The notes beneath the pieces were generated by a model. That model was given only the letters and a program-made list of their open reading frames with translations, did not search any database and was not told the DNA's origin. From an uncultured Candidatus Melainabacteria bacterium (GTDB lineage Bacteria; Cyanobacteriota; Vampirovibrionia; Gastranaerophilales; Gastranaerophilaceae), in assembly GCA_934754425.1 (NCBI GenBank), contig CAKVIN010000009.1:1-64000 (forward strand): a stretch of DNA of 64,000 bases, written 5' to 3'. Positions 16,608 through 23,952 of the stretch are shown here, in pieces (positions within the stretch are counted from its first letter, which is position 1; the number at the start of each line of letters is the position of its first letter). The position numbers and the translations under genes are program-made.

Positions 16608-17182
16608 AGCTTCGAGTTTTTAATATTTTAAAAAATACTAAAGTTGAAGGTCCTGAAATTAGATATTGTATTTGGGTACAAGGTTGTTCGCATCATTGCA
16701 AAGGTTGTCAGGCTGTTCATACTTGGTCGCATAATGCCGGCATTTTGATGAATGTAGAAGATATTATTGCAGATATAAAATTACAAAAGAATATAGAAGG
16801 TGTAACTTTTCTTGGCGGAGAACCTTTTGAGCAGGCAGAACCTCTCGGTTTAATCGCAAAGGCAGTAAAAGAGATGAATTTGGGCATTCTTTGTTTTACA
16901 GGTGGATTAATAGAAAACTTACGTGCAGATAAAAAAAACAAACTTCTTTTAGATAATATTGATTTATTGATAGATGGTCCTTTTGAAATAGATAAAGTCG
17001 ATTATTCTCGTCCTTGGTCTGGTTCATCTAATCAAAGATATCATTTTTTGACAGATAGATATAGTGAAGAAATTTTTTCTAAATATAAAAACAAAGTTGA
17101 AGTAAATATTTCTAAAAATGGATTTGTATTTATGAATGGAATGGGTGATTTCGATAAAATTTCTAAGGAATTATTATACTAA
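16604..17182 (+). CDS. NrdG-like radical SAM activating protein
   Basis: 192 residues with Cys28-x3-Cys32-x2-Cys35 (GCSHHCKGC) for the [4Fe-4S]-SAM cluster and a GGEPFEQ motif contacting SAM. The family includes the anaerobic ribonucleotide reductase activase NrdG, which generates a glycyl radical. No nrdD is nearby, and the sequence may belong to a related single-cluster subfamily, so the symbol is not assigned. It is coupled to the preceding HhH gene by a 4-base overlap. Confidence 0.8.
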   Translation: MKLRVFNILKNTKVEGPEIRYCIWVQGCSHHCKGCQAVHTWSHNAGILMNVEDIIADIKLQKNIEGVTFLGGEPFEQAEPLGLIAKAVKEMNLGILCFTGGLIENLRADKKNKLLLDNIDLLIDGPFEIDKVDYSRPWSGSSNQRYHFLTDRYSEEIFSKYKNKVEVNISKNGFVFMNGMGDFDKISKELLY

Positions 17183-17213
17183 AAATTTTTAACATAATGT
17201 AAATATTCATTCA

Positions 17214-17241
17214 TAAATTAGTGACAAAGTAATACCGTTAT
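17214..17241 (+). promoter_or_regulatory. Possible sigma-28-like promoter (weak)
   Basis: TAAA (17214-17217), 16 bases, ACCGTTAT (17234-17241). It matches the sigma-28 -10 in seven of eight positions relative to GCCGTTAT, but the -35 is minimal. About 45 bases upstream of the 158-aa gene. Confidence 0.3.
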
Positions 17242-17286
17242 TATAAAATTGATTTAGAACTAAAGGGTGGGAGAAGGAGTTGAAAC

Positions 17287-17763
17287 GTGGATAATAAGAA
17301 GATAATTACGGTTAATCCTATACAGAGTACTTTATCAAGAGATGATGACGCTTTTACAGCTCTATCAACTTCTGCTCTACTTGCTAAAAGTGCAGTTCCA
17401 TATTCGCATAGAAGAATTGCTGATAATTATGTGATTATTAAACGAGTTTATCGTTTTCAGGCAGTGCAAGCACGTATAACTAATTCAGAAATCCAACTTT
17501 TAAAAAAATATGATTTTAATACTTTGGAATATTCAACTATAAAACAAATAAACGAGGAATTGTCTTATTTAAAGAAATGGTCAACTTCTAATAATGAATT
17601 GTTGAGAAAAGATGCTGATAATTTGTTGCAAATCAGATGTAAGGAGTTGAAATATATTATTGCAAGTAGATATTCAACTGTTACTAATGAGATTTATAAT
17701 GGATATAAAGCTTTAGAAAAATATTTTGAAGAAATTTCTAAATTCTATTCGCCAGTTTGTTAA
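17287..17763 (+). CDS. Helical protein of unknown function
   Basis: 158 residues starting at GTG with AAGGAG upstream. The N-terminus (about 1-50) is polar and possibly disordered. The rest is strongly helical (about 55-150) with heptad-like Leu/Ile spacing (IKQINEELSYLKKW, LRKDADNLLQIRC). No signal peptide or known domain. It is the last gene before the repeat-rich 17.8-18.2 kb spacer and may be driven by the weak sigma-28-like element upstream. Confidence 0.65.
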   Translation: MDNKKIITVNPIQSTLSRDDDAFTALSTSALLAKSAVPYSHRRIADNYVIIKRVYRFQAVQARITNSEIQLLKKYDFNTLEYSTIKQINEELSYLKKWSTSNNELLRKDADNLLQIRCKELKYIIASRYSTVTNEIYNGYKALEKYFEEISKFYSPVC

Positions 17764-18058
17764 TCAAGAGCAGTATTTAGAAAATATCTCAAATTAGCGA
17801 TTTTTTTATATATTCCGGATTGTTACGGAAATTCTGTGTTTCAAAGAATTCAGCCTTTTATAAACTATTTTTGTTATTGTCAGGCAGTGCCTGACCTACT
17901 GTCTTTGTTATTATGAGAAATTGTGTTTCGAAGAATTTATAATCTTTTTTTATTTGCTTAATATATTGTTTTATTAAAATGTTAAGAATTTGTAATAATA
18001 TTTTTAATAAATATTCTTATGTTAAGAAAAAAGGAAAATTGTTACAATTGGCTAAAAT

Positions 18059-18094
<36 letters not shown>

Positions 18095-18117
18095 AGCGCA
18101 AAATTACAAAATCGTCC

Positions 18118-18144
18118 TAAAGTTTTTCAAAAATATGCCGTTAA
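18118..18144 (+). promoter_or_regulatory. Sigma-28-type promoter
   Basis: TAAAGTTT (18118-18125), 11-base spacer, GCCGTTAA (18137-18144). This matches the FliA consensus TAAAGTTT-N11-GCCGATAA at 15 of 16 positions. The leader to the start at 18199 is about 48 bases and includes AAGGAG. Confidence 0.75.
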
Positions 18145-18198
18145 CTATGAGGTAAGCAATACTAAATTAATAACTCACAAGTAAGAAAGGAGTTCCTC

Positions 18199-19314
18199 AT
18201 GGGTAACAACACAATTTCACAAAAAATCGATGCTTATGCACAAGCAAATTGGCAAAGTTTAAGACAAGAAGAAGCAAAGACCGGTCGCAAGATGACCAAG
18301 TTTGATGTTGCTCAATATATGCTTCAACAAGACAAATTGAGCAAAAATGAGTATGCAAATTGGATGAACACAAGAGAGGGTTTTGATGCTCAAACGATGA
18401 CTCAACAACAAAAGACAGCATTAAGACAAGGCAGCCTTTGGGGTTATGCTGGCTATGGTGGTGGTCAACCATCTTATGTGGACGAAATGGTAAGTTTTGC
18501 ACAAAAGAATCCTGTAGAAAAACAGAATGCGATTTCTCATCGTCAAATGAAATTGAATGAAACTGTTGCAGAACGTAGGAAAAAATATGATGAATTAGCT
18601 AAAAATATTCAAGAGCAAAAAAATGTAAATCCTAATAAAGCCTTGGCTGAATATAAATTCAAAAAACATGTGGATTCTGTAAAAGTTTCAGAAGATGACA
18701 AAAATAAAACAGCAATGGAGTTGTCTAAAGAACTCGAAAACAAAGAAAAACTAAAAAATGCTATTAATGATGTTAAGGATTTTACTGAAGATGCTGCCAA
18801 AGGAATTGGCATGATTGTCGGTACTCCTATAGTAGGTGCTGTAAAAGCAATTAATTCTACAACTGCTGATGATGGTCTTTCAATGCCGGTTGATGTAAAG
18901 CAAGAAGTATTTATAGGTTTTAAGGACATGACTGTTAAAGAAAAGATTGGCGAGTTGGAAAAACGACAAAAACAAAATCAAAATAAGATTGCAGATTTAG
19001 AACAAACTATTGCAAAATATGAAAAAAATATGCCAGCAACATTTGCAGAATATAAGCAAAGAGAAAAGAATGAGAAGTTCTTATCCGATATATCTGATGG
19101 TGCAAAGTTAAGTGCTTATAAAGATGGAAATTATTCTGCGATAAAAGAAGATTTAAATCTAAAATTGCAATGGCGCAAAGAGGAGTTGCAAAAAAGGATT
19201 AGTGCTAATACTAACTTCGCACAGGCAATTTATGAATTAGAAATGGGAGAACAAAATAAAACTCTTACTCCAAAAGAGCAAGTGGAATTTGCAGAGAAAT
19301 ACCATTTAGAATAA
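18199..19314 (+). CDS. Coiled-coil protein under a sigma-28-type promoter
   Basis: 371 residues, no signal peptide. The N-terminal region (1-100) is Gln/Ala-rich and ends in a Gly/Tyr-rich patch (LWGYAGYGGGQPSY). A long helical/coiled-coil stretch (about 110-195) is followed by a Gly-containing hydrophobic segment (GIGMIVGTPIVGAVKA, about 200-215), which could insert in a membrane. A second coiled-coil (about 245-360) follows. This layout (coil, short hydrophobic hairpin, coil) recalls translocator or effector proteins but no homology is recognised. It has an excellent ribosome site (AAGGAG) and stands alone. Regulation by a sigma-28-type factor is suggested by the promoter. Confidence 0.75.
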   Translation: MGNNTISQKIDAYAQANWQSLRQEEAKTGRKMTKFDVAQYMLQQDKLSKNEYANWMNTREGFDAQTMTQQQKTALRQGSLWGYAGYGGGQPSYVDEMVSFAQKNPVEKQNAISHRQMKLNETVAERRKKYDELAKNIQEQKNVNPNKALAEYKFKKHVDSVKVSEDDKNKTAMELSKELENKEKLKNAINDVKDFTEDAAKGIGMIVGTPIVGAVKAINSTTADDGLSMPVDVKQEVFIGFKDMTVKEKIGELEKRQKQNQNKIADLEQTIAKYEKNMPATFAEYKQREKNEKFLSDISDGAKLSAYKDGNYSAIKEDLNLKLQWRKEELQKRISANTNFAQAIYELEMGEQNKTLTPKEQVEFAEKYHLE

Positions 19315-19350
19315 GAATGATAATTAAAAATGTCCCCTATTAGAATGTAA

Positions 19351-19381
19351 GTCGTGTTCAACATTTATGATTGAACACGAC
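19351..19381. repeat. GTCGTGTTCAA hairpin, copy 1
   Basis: Perfect 11-bp stem with a nine-base loop. The 31-base unit is identical to 19746-19776. It lies 36 bases after the stop at 19314 and may act as a terminator. Confidence 0.85.
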
Positions 19382-19515
19382 CTACTTTTGCTTAAAAAAT
19401 TCTTCCGTCATTCTGAAAAACTGTGTTTCGAAGAATCCAGCTTTTTATTAACTTTTATTTTTAGTCAAAAGATAAAGATTTATTGAGTGTGCACAATGCA
19501 TCAATAATTTGTAAA

Positions 19516-19543
19516 GGTGGGAACCGCTTTTGCTTTTCCCACC
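19516..19543. repeat. GGTGGGAA hairpin repeat
   Basis: GGTGGGAA / TTCCCACC arms around CCGCTTTTGCTT. Same family as 23311-23340 and 27682-27708, here in the opposite orientation. Confidence 0.85.
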
Positions 19544-19745
19544 CTACGATAAAATGTCTATCGTAGTGCCACGTCATTGCGAGAAAATTGTGATTTTGAG
19601 CTTGTAGTTGTAGGGTGGGAAAAGCGTGAACGGTTTCTACCAAATACTATTCAAAGTCTAAATTATCTATACTATTAATATTATCAAAATTACACCAATT
19701 AATATCATAATATCCTTTACCAACAAATTTTAAAAAAGAATGTAA

Positions 19746-19776
19746 GTCGTGTTCAACATTTATGATTGAACACGAC
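19746..19776 (+). repeat. GTCGTGTTCAA hairpin, copy 2 (terminator-like)
   Basis: Identical to the copy at 19351 and followed by TTTTTCTT, so it has the form of a rho-independent terminator on the plus strand. Confidence 0.85.
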
Positions 19777-19975
19777 TTTTTCTTAAAATTTTTTAGTTTG
19801 ACAAAAATATTTATTAGTTCGAGAAGTTGGCACAATATTAATCCCACTCTGCATTATTCTGCTATACTAAAAGAGCTAGTGTTATGTAACTTGCATCTAA
19901 ATCTATGTTAAGTTTTTTTAACACGAAGGCAATTTTTATCTTGTTCGGGTTTTATACCAGATAGAAGGTAGTAGT

Positions 19976-20656
19976 ATGAATATAAGTCCTGTAAATTATA
20001 ATAATATTCAAAACTTTAAGAGTTCTGGTGAGCAAGAATCAAATGGTCGCTATACAAAGAAGCAACGTGCTGTCGTTGCCGGCATGTCTGCTCTTGGGAC
20101 GGCTGCAAGTTGTGCTATTTTAGCTAAAAGAGCCGGATATTCTTTAAAACCTTCAAAAATGTTTAATCTAAAAAATATAAAAAACTCATTTCTTGCAAAA
20201 GTAAAATACCATGATGAACAAGTTATTCCAATTGGTGTGGGTTCAATACTTGGCGGTTTAGCAGGCGGGTATATGATTGATAAAGATCCGCAAGCAAGAA
20301 AAGAAAAACGTAGAGAAGCTTTGATGCAAGTTGGCAATGTTTCTATTCCGATTTTGACAGTAGATTTTTTGTCAGAAAAACTCGGTAAATATGGCAAAGT
20401 AGCAAAAACAGGTGGTGCTGTTGCCGGTATTTTTGCAGGTGTTTATTTGGCTAATGTTATCATGAATCGTATTAATAACTTCTTATTCCGTCATAAAGAA
20501 AATCGTGATATGAAACTTACAGATTTTTCTGCTCACGTTGATGATGCTGTTGTTGCAGCGTCTTATGTTTCATCATCCCCTATTGTAAACGGAATTGCCA
20601 GAGTTATCCCACTTGCTCTTATGATTCCAGGGAATGAAGTTGGTAACAAAAAGTAG
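19976..20656 (+). CDS. Membrane protein with N-terminal NFKS tag, paralogue A
   Basis: 226 residues. A polar N-terminus carries NFKSSG (13-18). It is followed by about four hydrophobic segments: residues 32-50, a Gly-rich one at 83-100 (IPIGVGSILGGLAGGYMI), another at about 120-130, and 143-162 (GGAVAGIFAGVYLANVI). HVDDAVVAA lies near the C-terminus. It is homologous along its length to the protein at 55265-55924 (shared G-S-I-x-G-G, N-x-S-I-P, GK...K-x-GGA, DDA and P-x-VN-x-I motifs), so this is a small paralogous family of unknown function. GAAGG is the ribosome site. It is stand-alone. Confidence 0.7.
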   Translation: MNISPVNYNNIQNFKSSGEQESNGRYTKKQRAVVAGMSALGTAASCAILAKRAGYSLKPSKMFNLKNIKNSFLAKVKYHDEQVIPIGVGSILGGLAGGYMIDKDPQARKEKRREALMQVGNVSIPILTVDFLSEKLGKYGKVAKTGGAVAGIFAGVYLANVIMNRINNFLFRHKENRDMKLTDFSAHVDDAVVAASYVSSSPIVNGIARVIPLALMIPGNEVGNKK

Positions 20657-20725
20657 TTTTGCTATATAAGGATAAGTCAAAAAGTACTTAAAAGAGTTGC
20701 GTTATTTTTTATATAAATCTAAAAA

Positions 20726-20761
20726 AGCAGCAAAACTTTTAAGACTAAATGTTTCGCTGCT
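20726..20761 (-). terminator. Terminator of the 50-aa minus-strand gene
   Basis: AGCAGCAAAAC / GTTTCGCTGCT stem (10 of 11 pairs) with a T-run when read on the minus strand. Confidence 0.65.
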
Positions 20762-20804
20762 CAAAAAAATCTTCTTCACTCTCCCAAAGCTGTTCTTAAA
20801 CAGT

Positions 20805-20957
20805 TTATGCTAAGCCCAAAGCTTTTTTGTACCAAGAGAAAGACTCAATTTCATAACCATTAAAAGTGGTTTTGATTTGTTGTTTTTTTAAATAGCTTTC
20901 AAATTCATCATTGAATGCAGATTTAACTGTTTTTGGTTCTTTAGAGATAAGTTTCAT
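20805..20957 (-). CDS. Small protein, 50 aa
   Basis: MKLISKEPKTVKS... ends with SFSWYKKALGLA. The start is placed at 20957 with TAGGAGA seven bases upstream, rather than at 20987. It is charged and probably helical, with no Cys. A minus-strand TATAAT (20989-20994) and a terminator after the stop give it the layout of a real gene. Function unknown. Confidence 0.6.
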   Translation of the reverse strand: MKLISKEPKTVKSAFNDEFESYLKKQQIKTTFNGYEIESFSWYKKALGLA

Positions 20958-21191
20958 AGTTTTTTCTCCTATATTAGTAACACACAAAATTATAAAAAAT
21001 CTGGTTTTTATCAGTTAAATTCAAACACTTTTCACTTTTCTATGCGCCTATTTTATCATAAAAATAGAGTTTGCGCAATTGGTATGTAAAGAAATATTAG
21101 TGTTTTTTGTAAAAATTATTCTTAAGAATGAGTAGTATATAATCACAAAGGATGTATCGGATATACCAGACTGTATATATTTTTTTAAAAG

Positions 21192-21211
21192 TGTCAAGAT
21201 ATATATTGACA
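21192..21211. promoter_or_regulatory. Candidate hicAB operator
   Basis: TGTCAA / TTGACA inverted repeat with an AT-rich 8-base centre. The right arm doubles as a perfect -35 hexamer. It lies 11 bases before the first possible hicA start, so binding here would block transcription. HicB proteins commonly autoregulate. Confidence 0.5.
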
Positions 21212-21222
21212 ACTATTAAAAC

Positions 21223-21480
21223 ATGTTAAATAATATAGATATGGCAAGCGTAGACAAAATTATAAAAAATTTTTATTCATCAAAATTTGGACATACTTTT
21301 GAAGATTGCAAAAAAGTTTTAGAATACTTAGGATTTGAAGAAAAATCTTCAAGAGGTTCGCATCATAAGTTTGTCAAAGCAGGCTTAAACAGACCTTTTA
21401 TTTTAGCAAAACATAGACCCGTTGATCCTGCTGCAATTAATGAAATTTTAGAATTTGTCGAAAGGAGCAAAAATGGTTAA
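21223..21480 (+). CDS. hicA: HicA-type mRNA interferase toxin
   Basis: 85 residues (79 if the ATG at 21241 is used). The HicA double-stranded-RNA-binding fold signature is the segment RGSHHKFVK with the catalytic His47, preceded by the helix KKVLEYLGFEEKSS. HicA cleaves mRNA and is neutralised by HicB. Neither start has a good Shine-Dalgarno sequence. It overlaps the antitoxin by eight bases, in toxin-first order as usual. N-terminal residues before FEDCKKVLE are longer than in minimal HicA proteins. Confidence 0.9.
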   Translation: MLNNIDMASVDKIIKNFYSSKFGHTFEDCKKVLEYLGFEEKSSRGSHHKFVKAGLNRPFILAKHRPVDPAAINEILEFVERSKNG

Positions 21481-21820
21481 AGATTTAAAATATTATTTAT
21501 CATTGCCTTGGCAGTTTGAATTTACGAAACATCCTGACGGCAGATATTCTGCAGTTGTAGTAGGTCTTTCTTGTTATTCCGGCGGTGATACCTTAGAAGA
21601 AGCTTCTAAAGAAATTCAAGAGGCTTTAGAGTTTTATATTGAAAGTTGTATTGAAGATAATATGCCGATTCCCGAACCTCAGGAGATAGAAAATGCAAGT
21701 GGTAGAATTGCTGTAAGAACTTCTAAAGCAACACACATAAAGTTATTACAATTATCCAAAAAAGAAGGTGTATCAGTTTCACATCTTGTAAATGATGCGA
21801 TTGTTAAACAATATGGTTAA
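21473..21820 (+). CDS. hicB: HicB-type antitoxin
   Basis: 115 residues. The N-terminal partial RNase H-like fold (FTKHPDGRYSAVVVGLSCYSGGDTLEEA...) binds and blocks HicA. The C-terminal segment (about 75-115, SGRIAVRTSKATHIKLLQLS...VSHLVNDAIVKQ) is a ribbon-helix-helix DNA-binding domain. The start is at ATG 21473 with AAAGGAG upstream, overlapping hicA by eight bases. Likely autorepressor at the palindrome at 21192. Confidence 0.92.
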   Translation: MVKDLKYYLSLPWQFEFTKHPDGRYSAVVVGLSCYSGGDTLEEASKEIQEALEFYIESCIEDNMPIPEPQEIENASGRIAVRTSKATHIKLLQLSKKEGVSVSHLVNDAIVKQYG

Positions 21821-21914
21821 TTTGTAGGTGTTATTAATATATAATCGTCATTATTGATTTAAACTTGTGTTTATTTTATCCTAAATAAGTAATAGGGTAG
21901 TAGGAGTGTTGTTT

Positions 21915-23291
21915 ATGTATAATGTTGCGATTATCGGTGCTGGTCCTGCCGGAATTTTTTCTGCGCTAGAAATTGTTAAATTACGTCCTGAGTGGAAAGT
22001 TGTTTTGATAGAAAAAGGGCAGAAAATTGAAAAAAGAAAATGCCCCATTAGAGAAGGTTCTCCAAAGTGTGTAAATTGCAAGCGTTGTGGTTTGCTTTGT
22101 GGTTGGGGTGGAGCTGGCGCTTTTTCTGATGGAAAGTTGACTTTAACTCCGGATGTTGGCGGTCATTTGGTTGACTATATGTCAAGAGAAAAAGTTGAAG
22201 AGCTTATTAAATACGCTGATGACATGTATTTAGAGCATGGTGCAACAGATGAAGTTTTTGGTACAAATATGGAAGTCTTTAGAGAAATTGAGCGTGAAGC
22301 TGTTAAAGCTGAATTGAAACTTGTTCATTCTCCTGTAAGGCACTTAGGAACAGAAAGAAGTCTTGATGTTCTTAAACACATGCAAGATTATCTGGACGAT
22401 AAAATTACTATATTAAACAATGTTACAGCTCAAAGTCTTATTGTTGAATGTGAGCAGGTTAAAGGTATTGTTCTTGATAATGGTGATATTATAAAAGCAC
22501 AATATACAATTATAGCTCCCGGAAGAGAAGGTGCTGATTGGCTTACGCATGAATTTGCTAAAAATAAAATCGGCATGGTGAATAATGCAGTAGACGTGGG
22601 TGTTAGAGTTGAATTACCGGCTCCTGTATTTGCTCCGCTTACTGATAAACTTTATGAATCCAAGTTGGTTTACTATTCACCAACATTTGGGGATGAAGTT
22701 AGAACTTTCTGCATGAATCCTAATGGTGAAGTCGTCCAAGAAAATTATAACGGAATTGCGACTGTAAATGGTCACAGTTATGCTAATATCAAAACAAATA
22801 ATACAAACTTCGCTTTGCTTGTTAGTAAAAAGTTTACAGAGCCATTTAAAGAGCCGATTGCGTATGGTCAACATATTGCGAGCTTAGCAAATATGCTTGC
22901 CGGTGGTATTTTAGTACAAAGATTTGGAGATTTGTTGGATGGTAGACGCTCTACTCCGGATAGAATAAAATCAAGCGTCATTACGCCAACATTAACTTGT
23001 GCAACTCCGGGGGATTTGAGTTTGGTAATTCCATATAGACAAATGAAGAGTATTATAGAGATGTTATTCGCTCTTGATAAAATAGCTCCGGGAACTGCTT
23101 CGAGATACACTCTTCTTTATGGTATTGAGGTTAAATTCTATTCAGCAAGAGTTAAGTTGACTGATGAATTGGAAACAGAAGGGGTTAAAAACTTGTTTAC
23201 AATTGGTGACGGCGCAGGGGTTACCAGAGGTTTAATTCAGGCTTCTGCTTCCGGTGTATACGTTGCTCAAACGATTTGTGCAAGAGGATAG
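21915..23291 (+). CDS. FAD-dependent oxidoreductase (COG2509-like)
   Basis: 458 residues. An N-terminal dinucleotide-binding motif (VAIIGAGPAGIFSALE) is followed by a Cys-rich block (KCPIREGSPKCVNCKRCGLLCGWGGAGAFSDGKL) typical of the uncharacterised FAD-dependent dehydrogenase family COG2509. The C-terminal FAD contact is LFTIGDGAGVTRGLIQASASG. The start at 21915 uses TAGGAG. The Cys cluster may bind Fe-S or be redox active. The physiological substrate is unknown. A GGTGGGAA hairpin follows the gene. Confidence 0.88.
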   Translation: MYNVAIIGAGPAGIFSALEIVKLRPEWKVVLIEKGQKIEKRKCPIREGSPKCVNCKRCGLLCGWGGAGAFSDGKLTLTPDVGGHLVDYMSREKVEELIKYADDMYLEHGATDEVFGTNMEVFREIEREAVKAELKLVHSPVRHLGTERSLDVLKHMQDYLDDKITILNNVTAQSLIVECEQVKGIVLDNGDIIKAQYTIIAPGREGADWLTHEFAKNKIGMVNNAVDVGVRVELPAPVFAPLTDKLYESKLVYYSPTFGDEVRTFCMNPNGEVVQENYNGIATVNGHSYANIKTNNTNFALLVSKKFTEPFKEPIAYGQHIASLANMLAGGILVQRFGDLLDGRRSTPDRIKSSVITPTLTCATPGDLSLVIPYRQMKSIIEMLFALDKIAPGTASRYTLLYGIEVKFYSARVKLTDELETEGVKNLFTIGDGAGVTRGLIQASASGVYVAQTICARG

Positions 23292-23310
23292 AGATTTAAT
23301 AAAAAATATA

Positions 23311-23340
23311 TGGTGGGAAAAGCGTAAGCGGTTCCCACCA
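23311..23340. repeat. GGTGGGAA hairpin repeat
   Basis: TGGTGGGAA / TTCCCACCA, nine-bp stem, between convergent genes. Could serve as a terminator but lacks a T-run. Confidence 0.85.
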
Positions 23341-23346
23341 ATTAAT

Positions 23347-23952
23347 TTATGTTCGTTGTATAACAATCAGATTTCTTTCGTAAATTTCTTCCAGTGGTAA
23401 AGTGTAAGTTATAATTTCTTTCACTTTTGCTTTGTGTTTTGTCAAAATATCTTTAGCATTTTCGATTTCTTCTTGAGTTTTTCTCGATTTATAAGCAATA
23501 AAATATCCACCTTTTTTTAAAAGAGGCAATGCGTAATCGGTGATGATTTTTAAATCGGCAACAGCTCTACTTGTTATAATATTAAATTTTTTGTCGTTGA
23601 GATTTTCTACTCTATCACAAATTGTTGATAAATTAGTTAAATTTAGTATGTTTTTTATTTCATTTATCGCATTTATTTTTTTTCTGATACTATCAATACC
23701 GGTAATTTTGAAATCTGGATATTCTATAGCTATTGGTACGCAAGGGAAACCCCCGCCACAGCCAATGTCCAAAATATTTGCGCTTGTAATATTATATTTT
23801 TCAAAAAAAAGTTTTATACCGAGAGAATCATAAATATGTTTTTCATACAAAAATTTTTCATCATTTTTTGAAATAAGATTTAGTTTTGAGTTTTGCTCTA
23901 AAAAAATGCGTTTATATTCGGTAAAGTCTGCTTTAATATTTATTTTATTCAT
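23347..23952 (-). CDS. rsmG: 16S rRNA (guanine527-N7)-methyltransferase
   Basis: 201 residues. SAM-dependent methyltransferase modifying G527 of 16S rRNA near the decoding site. Signatures: NLISK near the N-terminus, SAM motif I LDIGCGGGFPCVPIAI, followed by TGIDSIRKKINAINE, and RAVADL in the fourth motif. The start is chosen at 23952, giving an ATGAATAA overlap of eight bases with the upstream P-loop/TPR gene; an ATG at 23979 is possible. Loss of RsmG is known to give low-level streptomycin resistance. Confidence 0.93.
   Translation of the reverse strand: MNKINIKADFTEYKRIFLEQNSKLNLISKNDEKFLYEKHIYDSLGIKLFFEKYNITSANILDIGCGGGFPCVPIAIEYPDFKITGIDSIRKKINAINEIKNILNLTNLSTICDRVENLNDKKFNIITSRAVADLKIITDYALPLLKKGGYFIAYKSRKTQEEIENAKDILTKHKAKVKEIITYTLPLEEIYERNLIVIQRT

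Larger units (their letters stand above)
19315..19975. other. Repeat mosaic between genes
   Basis: No convincing gene. From left to right: hairpin GTCGTGTTCAA/TTGAACACGAC (19351), a CTGTGTTTCGAAGAAT element (about 19420), a GGTGGGAA/TTCCCACC hairpin (19516), a CTACGATA/TATCGTAG hairpin (19544-19566), a copy of the CGTCATTGCGAG element (19566-19593), a degenerate GGTGGGAA element (about 19614-19631) and a second GTCGTGTTCAA hairpin (19746). A minus-strand frame at 19647-19847 may be a gene remnant. Confidence 0.8.

Noticed and set aside
19647..19847. Minus-strand frame of 66 codons
   Set aside because: It runs through the GTCGTGTTCAA hairpin, lacks a ribosome site and has no recognised domain; at most a gene remnant.
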